NCBI GenBank assembly: GCA_938041555.1
Contig: CALIAC010000016.1
Coordinates: 1 to 55,669 of the forward strand
Reading direction: 5' to 3'
Source: an uncultured Candidatus Saccharibacteria bacterium
Lineage (GTDB): Bacteria; Patescibacteriota; Saccharimonadia; Saccharimonadales; Saccharimonadaceae
DNA length: 55,669 nucleotides
The translations under genes and the position numbers were made by a program. Shown here piece by piece: positions 26,068 to 34,787 of this stretch. The notes beneath the pieces were generated by a model. The model saw only the letters and a list, made by a program, of their open reading frames with translations, was not told the origin of the DNA and did not search any database. Every line of letters starts with the position of its first letter. The stretch's first letter is position 1.

Positions 26068-27090
26068 ATGACCAAACAATCGAATACGACACAAACCACA
26101 GATGACGGCAAGCTCAAAGCGCTTGGCCTCGCAATGGATCAGATTACAAAACAATTTGGCGACGGTGCCATTATGAAGCTTGGCGAATTTCATCAAGCAG
26201 ATGTAGCAGTGATTCCGTCTGGCTCGCTGAGCCTCGATCTTGCGCTGGGCGGTGGCTATCCTAAGGGGCGCATTATCGAGATTTATGGGCCAGAGAGTAG
26301 CGGTAAGACGACGCTGACACTGCATGCTATTGCGGAGATTCAGAAGCAGGGTGGCACAGCGGCCTTTGTTGACGCTGAGCATGCGCTCGACCCGAGCTAT
26401 GCCAAGAAGCTTGGCGTCGATACAGACAACCTTTTGGTATCGCAGCCAGATAACGGTGAGCAAGCATTGGAGATTACAGAGACGCTGGTGCGGTCGAATG
26501 CTGTTGACCTTATTGTCGTAGACTCGGTGGCAGCACTAACACCTCAGGCTGAGATTGATGGCGATATGGGTGACTCGCATATGGGTCTCCAGGCTCGCTT
26601 GATGAGCCAAGCACTGCGCAAGCTAACGGGGATTATCAACAAGAGCAAAGCAACTGTCATTTTCATCAACCAGATTCGCATGAAGATTGGCGTGATGTTT
26701 GGCAATCCTGAGACCACAACGGGTGGTAATGCGCTGAAGTTTTACGCCTCGCAGCGGGTGGATATTCGCCGGATTGGGCAGATCAAGGTCGGTGATGATA
26801 TCCTTGGTAACCGCACTAAGATCAAGGTGGTGAAAAATAAGATTGCGCCGCCCTTCCGCATCGCTGAGTTCGACATTATGTATAATGAAGGCATTTCTAA
26901 GACTGGCGACATTCTGGATTTGGCAGCTACGCATGGCATTGTTGAAAAATCTGGTGCCTTTTACAAATATAACGGCGAGACCATCGGTCAGGGTCGCGAT
27001 AAAACTAAGTTGTACCTGAAAGAACATCCTGAGGTCCTGACGGAAATTGATCAGAAGGTTCGCGACAAAGTGAAAGAAGGAGAAAACTAA
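26068..27090 (+). CDS. recA: recombinase RecA
   Basis: 340 residues from ATG 26068. Walker A GPESSGKTT, Walker B LIVVDSVAAL, L1/L2 loop region (GDMGDSHMGLQARLMSQALRKLT and NPETTTGGNALKFYAS) and the C-terminal domain are all present. RecA carries out strand exchange in repair and transformation. The stop TAATG overlaps the start of the 2H phosphoesterase by one base. A RecX regulator follows 1.8 kb downstream. Confidence 0.98.
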   Translation: MTKQSNTTQTTDDGKLKALGLAMDQITKQFGDGAIMKLGEFHQADVAVIPSGSLSLDLALGGGYPKGRIIEIYGPESSGKTTLTLHAIAEIQKQGGTAAFVDAEHALDPSYAKKLGVDTDNLLVSQPDNGEQALEITETLVRSNAVDLIVVDSVAALTPQAEIDGDMGDSHMGLQARLMSQALRKLTGIINKSKATVIFINQIRMKIGVMFGNPETTTGGNALKFYASQRVDIRRIGQIKVGDDILGNRTKIKVVKNKIAPPFRIAEFDIMYNEGISKTGDILDLAATHGIVEKSGAFYKYNGETIGQGRDKTKLYLKEHPEVLTEIDQKVRDKVKEGEN

Positions 27091-27614
27091 TGCGTGCAGC
27101 AGATGCTGCATATCCAGTCGAAAAACATATGGCGTCAGTCAGTCTGGTCTTTGATGATGCGCAAAACGCGTATCTTCGCGAGTTGTCAGAAACAATGAAC
27201 CTTGACTTTGGTGAGTTTATCCCACACGTGACACTGATTAATGTGACTGAGCGGGATATGCCACGTCTCAAAGCAGCCGCTGCGGCGCTACCCGTCCTCG
27301 ATAAGTTGGTGCTTGATGGAGTTAATTTCCTGCCAGATAAAGCAGGCAACTGTGTTTGGGTGGAGCTGCGCACGCAGAAAACTGCCTGGATGGTTGAGGC
27401 GCGCCAGCAATTACTCGTGGCACTGGATGGTATTCATCCGGGGCTGGATGTCGATGGCTTCCGCCCGCACATCACGCTTGGTTGCGTCGAGGCCGGTACG
27501 CTTGACGACGTTAATACGAGCGCTATTCCAGGGCAACTACCGGTCATCACCGAGCCGCGTGCTGCTGCTTGCTACAACGGCGTGCATGGCAAGGTGGTCG
27601 AGGTAGTCGAGTAG
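27090..27614 (+). CDS. 2H phosphoesterase (LigT / 2'-5' RNA ligase family)
   Basis: 174 residues with the two family motifs HVTLINV (near 46) and HITLGCV (near 127), each H-x-T-L, separated by about 80 residues. The family includes RNA 2',3'-cyclic phosphodiesterases and 2'-5' RNA ligases. Translationally coupled to recA by a one-base overlap. Confidence 0.75.
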   Translation: MRAADAAYPVEKHMASVSLVFDDAQNAYLRELSETMNLDFGEFIPHVTLINVTERDMPRLKAAAAALPVLDKLVLDGVNFLPDKAGNCVWVELRTQKTAWMVEARQQLLVALDGIHPGLDVDGFRPHITLGCVEAGTLDDVNTSAIPGQLPVITEPRAAACYNGVHGKVVEVVE

Positions 27615-27647
27615 CCTCTGCCAGTAGCGAGCTCACTGTTTTCGCGT

Positions 27648-27653
27648 TATAAT
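27648..27653 (+). promoter_or_regulatory. -10 box of leaderless promoter for the RecX stub
   Basis: TATAAT six bases before ATG 27660, the same arrangement as at recX (28930-28935). Confidence 0.65.
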
Positions 27654-27659
27654 ATTTTT

Positions 27660-27839
27660 ATGAAAATCACTGACATCTCTCTTCAGGCGCGCAACAATAA
27701 TCGAGTGAATGTCAGTATTGATGGCGTATACAGCTTCAGTTTGGACATCGCCCAGGTGACTGACTTAAATCTTAAGGTTGGTCGCGAATTGAGTGATGGG
27801 GAGCTGGTAGAGATTTGTTTAAGAGAGGAGAAGAAATGA
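27660..27839 (+). pseudogene. RecX N-terminal stub (59 codons)
   Basis: Reads MKITDISLQARNNNRVNVSI..., then DGVYSFSLDIAQVTDLNLKVG..., and stops at 27839. It aligns throughout with residues about 7-63 of the intact RecX at 28942 (RVNVFIDGKYDFSLDVAQV). It therefore looks like a second copy of the recX 5' end, including its promoter, cut off where the next gene begins. The stop overlaps the next start as ATGA, with AGAGAGGAG just before it, so the stub may now serve to translate the downstream gene. Confidence 0.6.
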
Positions 27840-28867
27840 CTGAAAATGATGACTTGAAAGACGAAAGTAACGTGCTAGATGCACTTCCCACGACGCAGAT
27901 TGATATAACGCGCGTAGCGAATCTGCGTGAGATTCTCAAAGAGTACGGACACAAGACTACAGAAATATGTAGCATGCAGCTTGGCTATGATAATCATCTC
28001 TATGTTTTGCTCTCGAGCAATATTCCAATGAGAGATGGGTGGGCTTGTTTTACAGAAATCAAGGTAGACAGTGTCTTTTCGGTTCTTGAATTCGTCATTG
28101 ATTGGGAGAAAGAGGCGGTTAAACAGGTAATACACCTTGACCTTGGCCGGCGTTTTATTAATTTTTGCTACGTTCAGCCGATTGGCGATAAGCTGCTGCT
28201 GGTCTGCCCACGGATGGACTATGAGGAGCCGTCTATGAGTAATAACGCAGAGATTGTTGATAGAACTGGCAAGGGGATCATGCTGGGGTGCTTGGGTGAT
28301 GCGGTTCGCGAGGTGATTGTCACAGAGAGTAGCGACATCATCACCAGTTATTTTGATGAAGGTGTATATGCGTGGTATAACCCAATTAGTGGCCTTGGAG
28401 TGAGAGCGTGGGATGATAAACTGCGAGAGAACTCTGATAAGACTCCAGCGTTCACGCGAGATGACGTCATTTGTATGTTCTTTGATGAGTGCAAGAATTT
28501 TTGGTACAAAGATATATCTGATTTTAAACTAAGAAAGGTCAGTCCGATAGGTGTACGCACAGTATATGAACCATATATTCATAACATGAGAGCTTTTCTT
28601 GCCTATGATAATACTAATAAATTGCTTGCTGATGGAGGGTATGACCAAGAGAATACGTTTTATGTTGTTGATGTATCCCCCGCTCGAGATGAGCAGACAC
28701 GCCGGCCAACTGTTATGATTGGGGATATGGTACCAGTAGAGAAAATAGAGTTTGTTTCTGATGGCGAAAGAGTTGAGGAAATAAATAGCGATCAATCAAC
28801 TTTTCGTACCAATAAAGCTATCTTCATTGATAAAGCATATAATATCTATCTCAAAGCATTTCAGTAG
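27836..28867 (+). CDS. hypothetical protein, propeller-like repeats
   Basis: 343 residues, start ATG 27836 (ATGA overlap with the RecX stub). No signal peptide or membrane span. Sequence patterns such as ITSYFDEGVYAWYNPISGLGVRAWD and DVICMFFDECKNFWYKDISDFKL recall a family of cytoplasmic six-bladed-propeller hypothetical proteins seen in several bacteria. No catalytic motif recognised. It separates the 2H phosphoesterase from recX and appears to have entered the recA-recX interval. Confidence 0.55.
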   Translation: MTENDDLKDESNVLDALPTTQIDITRVANLREILKEYGHKTTEICSMQLGYDNHLYVLLSSNIPMRDGWACFTEIKVDSVFSVLEFVIDWEKEAVKQVIHLDLGRRFINFCYVQPIGDKLLLVCPRMDYEEPSMSNNAEIVDRTGKGIMLGCLGDAVREVIVTESSDIITSYFDEGVYAWYNPISGLGVRAWDDKLRENSDKTPAFTRDDVICMFFDECKNFWYKDISDFKLRKVSPIGVRTVYEPYIHNMRAFLAYDNTNKLLADGGYDQENTFYVVDVSPARDEQTRRPTVMIGDMVPVEKIEFVSDGERVEEINSDQSTFRTNKAIFIDKAYNIYLKAFQ

Positions 28868-28905
28868 GGGGGTTGGCATAGCTCATTTCTAGAGAAGTGA
28901 GTTGG

Positions 28906-28935
28906 GTGACACGACTCGATAAACTTGCGTATAAT
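28906..28935 (+). promoter_or_regulatory. recX promoter, leaderless
   Basis: GTGACA (28906-28911), 18-base spacer, TATAAT (28930-28935), six bases before ATG 28942. Confidence 0.7.
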
Positions 28936-28941
28936 ACATAT

Positions 28942-29613
28942 ATGTCAACAGAAAAAACCTACACCATCACTGCACTCACTGCGCAGGTGCGAAGTGCCGA
29001 TCGGGTGAATGTATTTATCGATGGTAAGTACGATTTTAGCCTTGATGTGGCGCAGGTAGTGGATTGTGGCGTGAAGGTGGGGCGGATGCTGACTGAAGCC
29101 GAGCTGACTGAGCTACGCCGCGAGGGGGAGTTTGGTAAGCTCTACGCACGGGCGCTTGAGTACACTCTGATGCGGCCGCACAGTGCGCGCGAAATCCGCG
29201 ACTATCTCCAGCGCAAAACGCTGCCACGCAAGTATAAACAACGCAAAACTGGCACGTTGGTTGAGAAGCCTGGTGCTTCACTAGCGGTTGTGCAACGGGT
29301 GTTTGCGCGTCTTGAGCAGCGTGGTTATATCGATGATGTGACATTTGCCCAGTGGTGGGTGGAAAATCGCCACCAGAGTAAGGGTGCGTCGCGCCGCAAG
29401 CTAGAGGCAGAGCTCCGTGCCAAGGGCGTTGCACCGGAGGTGATAAACCAAGCATTAGCGCAGTCGAGGCGGACTGATGAAGACGAGTTAGCTAAGGTGA
29501 TTGCCAAAAAACACCCCCGCTACCCAGACGAGCAAAAGCTCGTCGCCTATCTCATGCGCCAGGGTTTTGCCTATGATGATATCCGAGCCGCTTTGGCGGG
29601 TGATGAATACTGA
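28942..29613 (+). CDS. recX: regulatory protein RecX
   Basis: 223 residues from ATG 28942. N-terminal beta domain, then three-helix RecX repeats: ALEYTLMRPHSAREIRDYL, VFARLEQRGYIDDVTFAQWWVENRHQ and SRRKLEAELRAKGV, then LVAYLMRQGFAYDDIRAAL. RecX binds RecA filaments and damps their activity. Usual linkage to recA is kept, though interrupted by the stub and the unknown gene. Confidence 0.88.
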   Translation: MSTEKTYTITALTAQVRSADRVNVFIDGKYDFSLDVAQVVDCGVKVGRMLTEAELTELRREGEFGKLYARALEYTLMRPHSAREIRDYLQRKTLPRKYKQRKTGTLVEKPGASLAVVQRVFARLEQRGYIDDVTFAQWWVENRHQSKGASRRKLEAELRAKGVAPEVINQALAQSRRTDEDELAKVIAKKHPRYPDEQKLVAYLMRQGFAYDDIRAALAGDEY

Positions 29614-29617
29614 TATG

Positions 29618-30220
29618 TTAGCGACGTTCGTCGCTCTTGATTGACTCTCGGGCTTGCGATGGCTTACGGAAGGGGTTGACGTATTCGCCGCTACTTATGG
29701 CTGGCTCGGTGGCCTTTTGCTCGGGTTTTTTGGTCTCAGCCTGCGACTGGACGATGATAGTATCGTTATTGATCTCGATAATCTGTGACCGATGAATAAC
29801 CAGCTCAGCATCATTGAGGCGGTGGAGCCACGAGCGCCGGACAATGAGCTGCTGGATGACGAAATTGCCCGTCTCGATCGTATAGTCACTAATCTTGCCC
29901 AGCCGCCGCCCGCGCTTGTCTTGGACAGGCATGCCCAAGAGGTGAAACTTGAGCTCGTAGAGGCGCTGGATCTTGATGACGTCGGTGGGGGTGATGAGCT
30001 CGTCGACGGAGTCGATGATCATACCAAGCTCGCTCATCTCACGCACATCAGCCAGGCGGAGCAGCATGGTTGTGTCGTTAGCAAATGAGCCCTCTACAGT
30101 GTAGGCAACGATGGCTAGAGTGGCTGGATCGACAAGCGGCTGGGCGAGGCTGCCAACTTTGCCACCCATTTGTAAGCTCATGACAGGATAGTTGGCGAGT
30201 GCAGATCCAAGCAGTATCAT
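29618..30220 (-). CDS. PRC-barrel domain protein
   Basis: 200 residues from ATG 30220; an in-frame upstream extension to 30385 is rejected because TATACT lies exactly six bases before 30220. Two PRC-barrel-like halves (about 10-75 and 80-155: GKVGSLAQPLVDPATLAIVAY; VQDKRGRRLGKISDYTIETGNFVIQQLIVRR), then a polar tail. PRC barrels act as small binding modules, as in RimM and photosynthetic reaction-centre H subunit. Role unknown. Confidence 0.7.
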   Translation of the reverse strand: MILLGSALANYPVMSLQMGGKVGSLAQPLVDPATLAIVAYTVEGSFANDTTMLLRLADVREMSELGMIIDSVDELITPTDVIKIQRLYELKFHLLGMPVQDKRGRRLGKISDYTIETGNFVIQQLIVRRSWLHRLNDAELVIHRSQIIEINNDTIIVQSQAETKKPEQKATEPAISSGEYVNPFRKPSQARESIKSDERR

Positions 30221-30226
30221 ATGTGT

Positions 30227-30232
30227 AGTATA
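30227..30232 (-). promoter_or_regulatory. -10 box of leaderless PRC-barrel promoter
   Basis: TATACT on the minus strand, six bases before the ATG at 30220. Confidence 0.65.
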
Positions 30233-30272
30233 GCATTGCGCCGCAAAAAGCTCCACTAGAGCCGCGCAAATA

Positions 30273-30557
30273 TTACTCGACAAATGGGTTACGCGAGCTA
30301 ATCGGCAGTTGGCTGGCGCTTTGGTCTGACTCGCTGGCGGTTTTGAGTTGCTCGATTTTTTTGATGGTGGTTTGGTCGATGCCATTGGCAGGCTGGGGTG
30401 GTGCAGCCTCTGACGCTTTGGAGATGGTGGTATTGAGCAAGAAGGTAGTAACCGCTAGGCCGCCAAAGGCGATAATGACGAAGAGAATAATGTGGTAGCG
30501 GTGGAGAAATTTGCTACTGGCGCGCCCAAGCGCGGCGAGTGAGAGATCGCTGTTCAT
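30273..30557 (-). CDS. small pilus-operon membrane protein, PilP-like
   Basis: 94 residues. One membrane span (about 23-43), then a periplasm-facing Pro/Gln/Ser-rich stretch ending SSRNPFVE. PilP and GspC proteins carry a similar R-[ND/S]-P-F motif at the start of their folded domain; here the chain stops right after it. It follows pilO with a four-base overlap, the place where pilP stands in other pilus operons. I read it as a reduced PilP-like partner of PilN/PilO, with modest confidence. Confidence 0.5.
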   Translation of the reverse strand: MNSDLSLAALGRASSKFLHRYHIILFVIIAFGGLAVTTFLLNTTISKASEAAPPQPANGIDQTTIKKIEQLKTASESDQSASQLPISSRNPFVE

Positions 30558-31195
30558 GATCGGAGATATACCTCGATGGTTAATGTGTTGCTAGTGATAC
30601 TATCGGGTGCCTGGCCTTGAGCGGTGCTGCGCGAGAGGTCAACATTGGCGATGCGCATCTTCGTCAGGCTTTGCTCCACCAAGTACATGAAGGTAAGGAG
30701 CTTGCGATACTCGACGGGGTTCTTGACGGTAACAGAGGCGGTGGTGGCTTTGAGTCCGGCAATCGCAGGAAGGGATGTGCCTGTCTTGTTGCTACTCGAT
30801 GAACTGCTTGACGAACTGCTTGATGAGCCGCCCTTAGCGTTGTCATCAGCAAAGGTAATGTCTGAGATAGTAATGCCAGCCTTGCGGGCAAAGTCGTTGA
30901 GGTCGTTGATGATCTGGTCTTGATATTGGTAGCTTTTGCTCTCGGCGGCGATCTTGGAGGCGCGCTCGACGGCATGATGCTGCGTTTTGAGCATTTTCTC
31001 GGTCTGGGAGAGCTCTTGCAGCTCCGACTCACTAGCGGCAGCTTGCGAGGCAACGGTGCTGGCATCGGCCGCAAAGCCATCAAGCCAGTTGTAGGCCAGG
31101 GCAAAGCCACCAGCTCCAATTGCAGTAATGACCACGAGCGACACCGCAAGGATGATGCGGAGATTTGTCGCTGTTAGAGTGAATTTTTTGCTCAT
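30554..31195 (-). CDS. pilO: type IV pilus inner-membrane platform protein PilO
   Basis: 213 residues. N-terminal membrane helix (about 10-32), a coiled coil (about 40-95), a ferredoxin-like C-terminal domain, and between them a run of 12 serines at about residues 125-137. The domain order and position after pilN fit PilO, which dimerises with PilN. Overlaps both neighbours by four bases. Confidence 0.75.
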   Translation of the reverse strand: MSKKFTLTATNLRIILAVSLVVITAIGAGGFALAYNWLDGFAADASTVASQAAASESELQELSQTEKMLKTQHHAVERASKIAAESKSYQYQDQIINDLNDFARKAGITISDITFADDNAKGGSSSSSSSSSSSSNKTGTSLPAIAGLKATTASVTVKNPVEYRKLLTFMYLVEQSLTKMRIANVDLSRSTAQGQAPDSITSNTLTIEVYLRS

Positions 31196-31758
31196 TGTTG
31201 GCCGATTCCTTTCTTGAATGTGACACTGTAGGTTGAGGTGTAGGGGTAGCTACCAGCGTCTTTTTCTTGCAGGGTGATGGATTGGAAGCTGACGCTGGAG
31301 AAGATGGCGGAGTCATTGAGGCGGTTGCGCAGAGCAATGGCATCGTTATAGCCTTTGGCGCGGATACTCAGCGTGGTGGGGGTACCAAAGGTGGTTGGGT
31401 CAATATTAAGCTGCTCGATGATAACGTTGGGCGGAAGGCGGTCGGCAATAAGCTTGATAAGGCGAGTGTACGAGACCTGTTGGTCGAGGATGGCTTTGGC
31501 AGTAGTGAGGTTGGCCTTGAATTCAGTGGCTTCGCGCTTGACGGTAGCGTACTCGGCAGTTTTGTTGTGGTTGCGCTCTACGGCGGCTTCGTTGCGGCTA
31601 CGCTCGGTTGCAATGAAAAAGTACACGCCGCCGATTTCAGTCAAAACGATAAAGACTAAGACGAACAGGAGCACGACATAGCGGCGCAGTAAGGTGTTGG
31701 TGCGGCTCGCAGCGAGTTGTTTTTTATACGCTGGTGGCAATAGATTAATCATTTCCAA
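31192..31758 (-). CDS. pilN: type IV pilus protein PilN
   Basis: 188 residues. It starts MEMINLLPPAYKKQL, the conserved INLLP motif through which the cytoplasmic tail of PilN docks on PilM. One membrane span (about 25-48), coiled coil (50-85) and a ferredoxin-like domain follow. Overlaps pilM by ten bases and pilO by four. Confidence 0.88.
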   Translation of the reverse strand: MEMINLLPPAYKKQLAASRTNTLLRRYVVLLFVLVFIVLTEIGGVYFFIATERSRNEAAVERNHNKTAEYATVKREATEFKANLTTAKAILDQQVSYTRLIKLIADRLPPNVIIEQLNIDPTTFGTPTTLSIRAKGYNDAIALRNRLNDSAIFSSVSFQSITLQEKDAGSYPYTSTYSVTFKKGIGQQ

Positions 31759-32807
31759 ATCTCCCCACTACTAAGGCTAGCCAGGCCTGCAACACTGATA
31801 TACCGAGGCCGAAACTGTTTTTGTGGCTGCTCGATCTTGCCAAAGTCGAGCTTTTGCCATGGATTGACGACACGCACTGGCATGACAAGGTCGTTGGTGA
31901 AGAAGTCGCCCATGCCTGGTACATTGCTACCACCACCGACGATGACGATCTGCTCGATCTTACGCTCATCACCAATTCGGTCGTTATAATAGCGGATCAC
32001 CTTGCGAATTTCGGTGCTAATGCGCTTAAGGCTTGGTTTGAGTGCCTCAGTGATGCCAGCTTGGCGTGGCCCAGGCGAGAGGCCATTGAGCACCTTGAGC
32101 TGGTGGGCATTCTCGAGTGTGATGTTGAGATGCTTCGAGATGTCGATAGTGAAGGTATTACCGCCAATTGCCACCCCACCAGTCAGGCGGACGGCACTTT
32201 TATCCAGCACAGCGATATCGGTGCTCGCTGGGCCAATATCGACGACGAGCGTGAGAAGGTTGCCAGCATCAGCGCTGTCGAGCACGCGTGCAATAGCGTT
32301 GATATTAGGCTCAACGACTACGGGCACGAGTCCCACCGCTTCGGCTGCTTGCAAACAGGCGTCGACCAGCTGCTTAGGCACGGCTGACATCACAACGTTG
32401 AGCTGCTCTTTGGTGTGCTCGATCACTTCATAATCAACGTAAAGTGAATCGAGCGGCAAGGGGATATACTGATCGACCTCTACCTGGATAGCACCATCGA
32501 GGTGTGCTGCTTCTTTAGCTGGGATCATGAAGGTGCGCGAGTAGGTGCGGCTGGTTGGCACACCAATCACCACGTGGTCGCTACCAAGGTTGCCAATCAG
32601 ATGTTCGTTGATGAGTGAGCTGAGGCGCTCAGCCAGGTAAGAGTCATCAGGGTTGTCGAGGGATGTCTGGACTTCCTTGGGGTCGAGGTCAAGCGAACCA
32701 TAGCCTAGCACGAGCCAGCGCTTGGAGTCGATCGACATGATTTTGATGCCTGTCTGACTAATGTCGAGACCAATGATTGGTTTGTCGCGATAAAATAACT
32801 TTGCCAT
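31749..32807 (-). CDS. pilM: type IV pilus actin-like ATPase PilM
   Basis: 352 residues of the FtsA/PilM actin-like fold: GLDISQTGIKIM (phosphate 1), VVDIGPASTDIAVLD (phosphate 2) and VIVGGGSNVPGMGDFF (adenosine motif), plus the family stretch QVEVDQYIPLPLDSLYVDYEVI. It binds the N-terminus of PilN and links the platform to the motor. TATAAT on the minus strand at 32826-32831 is the likely -10, with an 18-base gap to the ATG. Confidence 0.93.
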   Translation of the reverse strand: MAKLFYRDKPIIGLDISQTGIKIMSIDSKRWLVLGYGSLDLDPKEVQTSLDNPDDSYLAERLSSLINEHLIGNLGSDHVVIGVPTSRTYSRTFMIPAKEAAHLDGAIQVEVDQYIPLPLDSLYVDYEVIEHTKEQLNVVMSAVPKQLVDACLQAAEAVGLVPVVVEPNINAIARVLDSADAGNLLTLVVDIGPASTDIAVLDKSAVRLTGGVAIGGNTFTIDISKHLNITLENAHQLKVLNGLSPGPRQAGITEALKPSLKRISTEIRKVIRYYNDRIGDERKIEQIVIVGGGSNVPGMGDFFTNDLVMPVRVVNPWQKLDFGKIEQPQKQFRPRYISVAGLASLSSGEIWK

Positions 32808-32825
32808 GATACGTTCGTTTCCGTC

Positions 32826-32831
32826 ATTATA
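32826..32831 (-). promoter_or_regulatory. -10 box of pilM operon promoter
   Basis: TATAAT on the minus strand, 18 bases before ATG 32807. It separates the pilM-pilN-pilO group from pilB-pilC upstream. Confidence 0.5.
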
Positions 32832-33007
32832 GCATAAGCGATATGATAAACGCTAGCGTTTTGAGGAGGATTGTCATGGATCGGTAGACTGTTGTTCGTG
32901 GTGTGATAATGGCAAAAAAGACAGGTCGCTGGCCAGTGGCAGATCACGCTATCGGATAAAGAGCTAATGCGTGGTTGAAACACTGACGGAGAATAGGGAA
33001 TCCAGCC

Positions 33008-34225
33008 TTACTTAATCTGATTTGCCATATTCGAGATTGGCAACATCACCGAAGCAGCAATCAGCCCGACCATGCCGCCCATGATGACGATCATGACGGG
33101 CTCGATGATGGAGCTGATGCCATCGATCGCGACGTCCACTTCCTCTTCATAATAATCTGCTACCTTTACGAGCACAGTATCTGTCTGGCCAGTCTCTTCG
33201 CCAACGGAGAGCATTTGTGCCACGATGGGTGGGAAGAGGGGGTTCTTCTCGATGATGCTCGAGAGGTTGCGCCCATTCTTGACTTGCTCGGCAGCATCAT
33301 TGAGGGCATTTTCGTAGACTTTGTTGCCCACCGCCCGGGCAGTCACGCGGAGTGATTCGAGCACTGCTACCCCCGACCCCATCAACGCCGAAAAGGTGCG
33401 AGCAAAGCGGGCAACGGCGATCTTGGTGATGATATCATTGATCTTAGGTATCTTGAGAATGATGGTGTGAAGCCAAAGTTTGCCTGCTGGTGTCTTGATA
33501 TAGCGGCGGAAGAAGTATATCCCCGCACCGAGCGCAGCAATGATAAAGATTCCATACTGGATGATAAACGCGCTCAGTCCGAGCATAAACTCGGTGATGG
33601 CGGGTAACTTGGCATCTGGCCCGCCAAGGCCGCGCACAATGCTGCCGATTTGTGGAATAACAAAGACCATCAAGCCAAAAAAGGCGGCAATAGTGATAAC
33701 AATGAGCACGGTAGGGTATGTCATGGCGCTTTTAATTTTTTTGCGCATGCTGGCGTTTTTTTCTTGTTGCATGGCGAGGCGCTTGAGGATGTCATCGAGG
33801 ATACCAGCCGCCTCACCCGCACGCACCATGTTAATAAAAACGGTGTTGAAGGTCTCTGGGTGCTTCTCGAGGGCATCGGCGAGTGCCATACCGCCCTCGA
33901 CATCGCGTAGCAGGTCGCCTGTCACCATTTGGAGGGCTTTGCTGCTGGTGTGGTCGTGCAGCGAACCCATGGCGCGCAGCAACGGTACACCAGCCGACAC
34001 CATGGCGCTGAGCTGACGGGTAAACATCACCAAGTCTTCACTCTTGACCTTGTTGCCACCAAAGAGAGCAAAGCTGGTGCGCTTTGGCTTGACTTCCTCA
34101 GCGCTAATTGGTCGCAGGCCTTGACGGCTCAGGCTGGCTAGGGCGCTAGCACGATCGGGAGCGTCGATCGTTCCATTGATGGAGTCGTTTTTGTTTGTGA
34201 TGGCGATGTAGCGAAATTGTGGCAT
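33008..34225 (-). CDS. pilC: type IV pilus platform protein PilC
   Basis: 405 residues with two GspF domains (about 70-195 and 272-395), each beginning with helices such as FTRQLSAMVSAGVPLLRA and FARTFSALMGSGVAVLES, and three membrane spans near 170-190, 215-240 and 375-398. PilC is the inner-membrane rotor under the pilus. It starts one base after the stop of the PilB C-terminal fragment, so it is co-translated with pilB. Confidence 0.95.
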   Translation of the reverse strand: MPQFRYIAITNKNDSINGTIDAPDRASALASLSRQGLRPISAEEVKPKRTSFALFGGNKVKSEDLVMFTRQLSAMVSAGVPLLRAMGSLHDHTSSKALQMVTGDLLRDVEGGMALADALEKHPETFNTVFINMVRAGEAAGILDDILKRLAMQQEKNASMRKKIKSAMTYPTVLIVITIAAFFGLMVFVIPQIGSIVRGLGGPDAKLPAITEFMLGLSAFIIQYGIFIIAALGAGIYFFRRYIKTPAGKLWLHTIILKIPKINDIITKIAVARFARTFSALMGSGVAVLESLRVTARAVGNKVYENALNDAAEQVKNGRNLSSIIEKNPLFPPIVAQMLSVGEETGQTDTVLVKVADYYEEEVDVAIDGISSIIEPVMIVIMGGMVGLIAASVMLPISNMANQIK

Positions 34226-34226
34226 G

Positions 34227-34787
34227 TTATTCCTTTGTGACGCGGAGCACTTCTTCTACAGTGGTGTTGCCGCGGATTGCTTTTATTAATCCATCGGTGA
34301 GCATAGTGGTCATCCCCTCGGCGACGGCTTGGTCTTGGATTTCGTTGCTGGTATTGCCGCCGATAATCATCTTTTGGATTTCGCGCGAAGTGCCGAGGAC
34401 TTCGTAGATACCTACCCGGCCCTTGAAGCCGGTGTGATTACATTCATCGCAGCCGTTTGGGTTTGGCTGCCAGAGGGCGGCGATGGTCGTGTCCGTCGTA
34501 CCCCAGGGTGTCTCACCACCGACCTTTTGGACGATAGCCTGGGCCTCGAGCTGATGGATGTAATAGAAATTTTGACCCGGCGCAAGGTGGAAGAGACGAG
34601 TGATCTCTGCAACCTCTGTTTGGTCGGGCACGTAACTCTGGCGGCAATTCATGCAGAGGCGGCGCACCAAGCGCTGGCCTACCACGGCCTTAACGGTACT
34701 GGCGATAAGAAAGGGTTCGATCCCCATATCGAGTAGGCGCGGCAAACAAGTAGCGGCGTTATTAGTGTGCAGCGTCGAAAACACCAA
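34227..34787 (-). CDS. pilB: PilB motor ATPase, C-terminal fragment
   Basis: 186 residues in a different frame from the N-terminal fragment. It begins at the His box (VFSTLHTNNAATCLPRLLDMGIEPFL) and continues with the four-cysteine zinc module of PilB (CMNCRQSY ... CDECNHTG) and the C-terminal helices. The only start available is a TTG at 34787 inside the duplicated His-box segment, and no ribosome site is evident. Removing 34 bases would join it to the fragment upstream and give a normal PilB. Whether it is made at all is uncertain. Confidence 0.7.
   Translation of the reverse strand: MVFSTLHTNNAATCLPRLLDMGIEPFLIASTVKAVVGQRLVRRLCMNCRQSYVPDQTEVAEITRLFHLAPGQNFYYIHQLEAQAIVQKVGGETPWGTTDTTIAALWQPNPNGCDECNHTGFKGRVGIYEVLGTSREIQKMIIGGNTSNEIQDQAVAEGMTTMLTDGLIKAIRGNTTVEEVLRVTKE

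Noticed and set aside
30781..30835. Short repeat encoding the 12-serine run in PilO as a possible phase-variation tract
   Set aside because: The codons are mixed AGC, AGT, TCA and TCG-type and not a pure short repeat, so slippage is unlikely.
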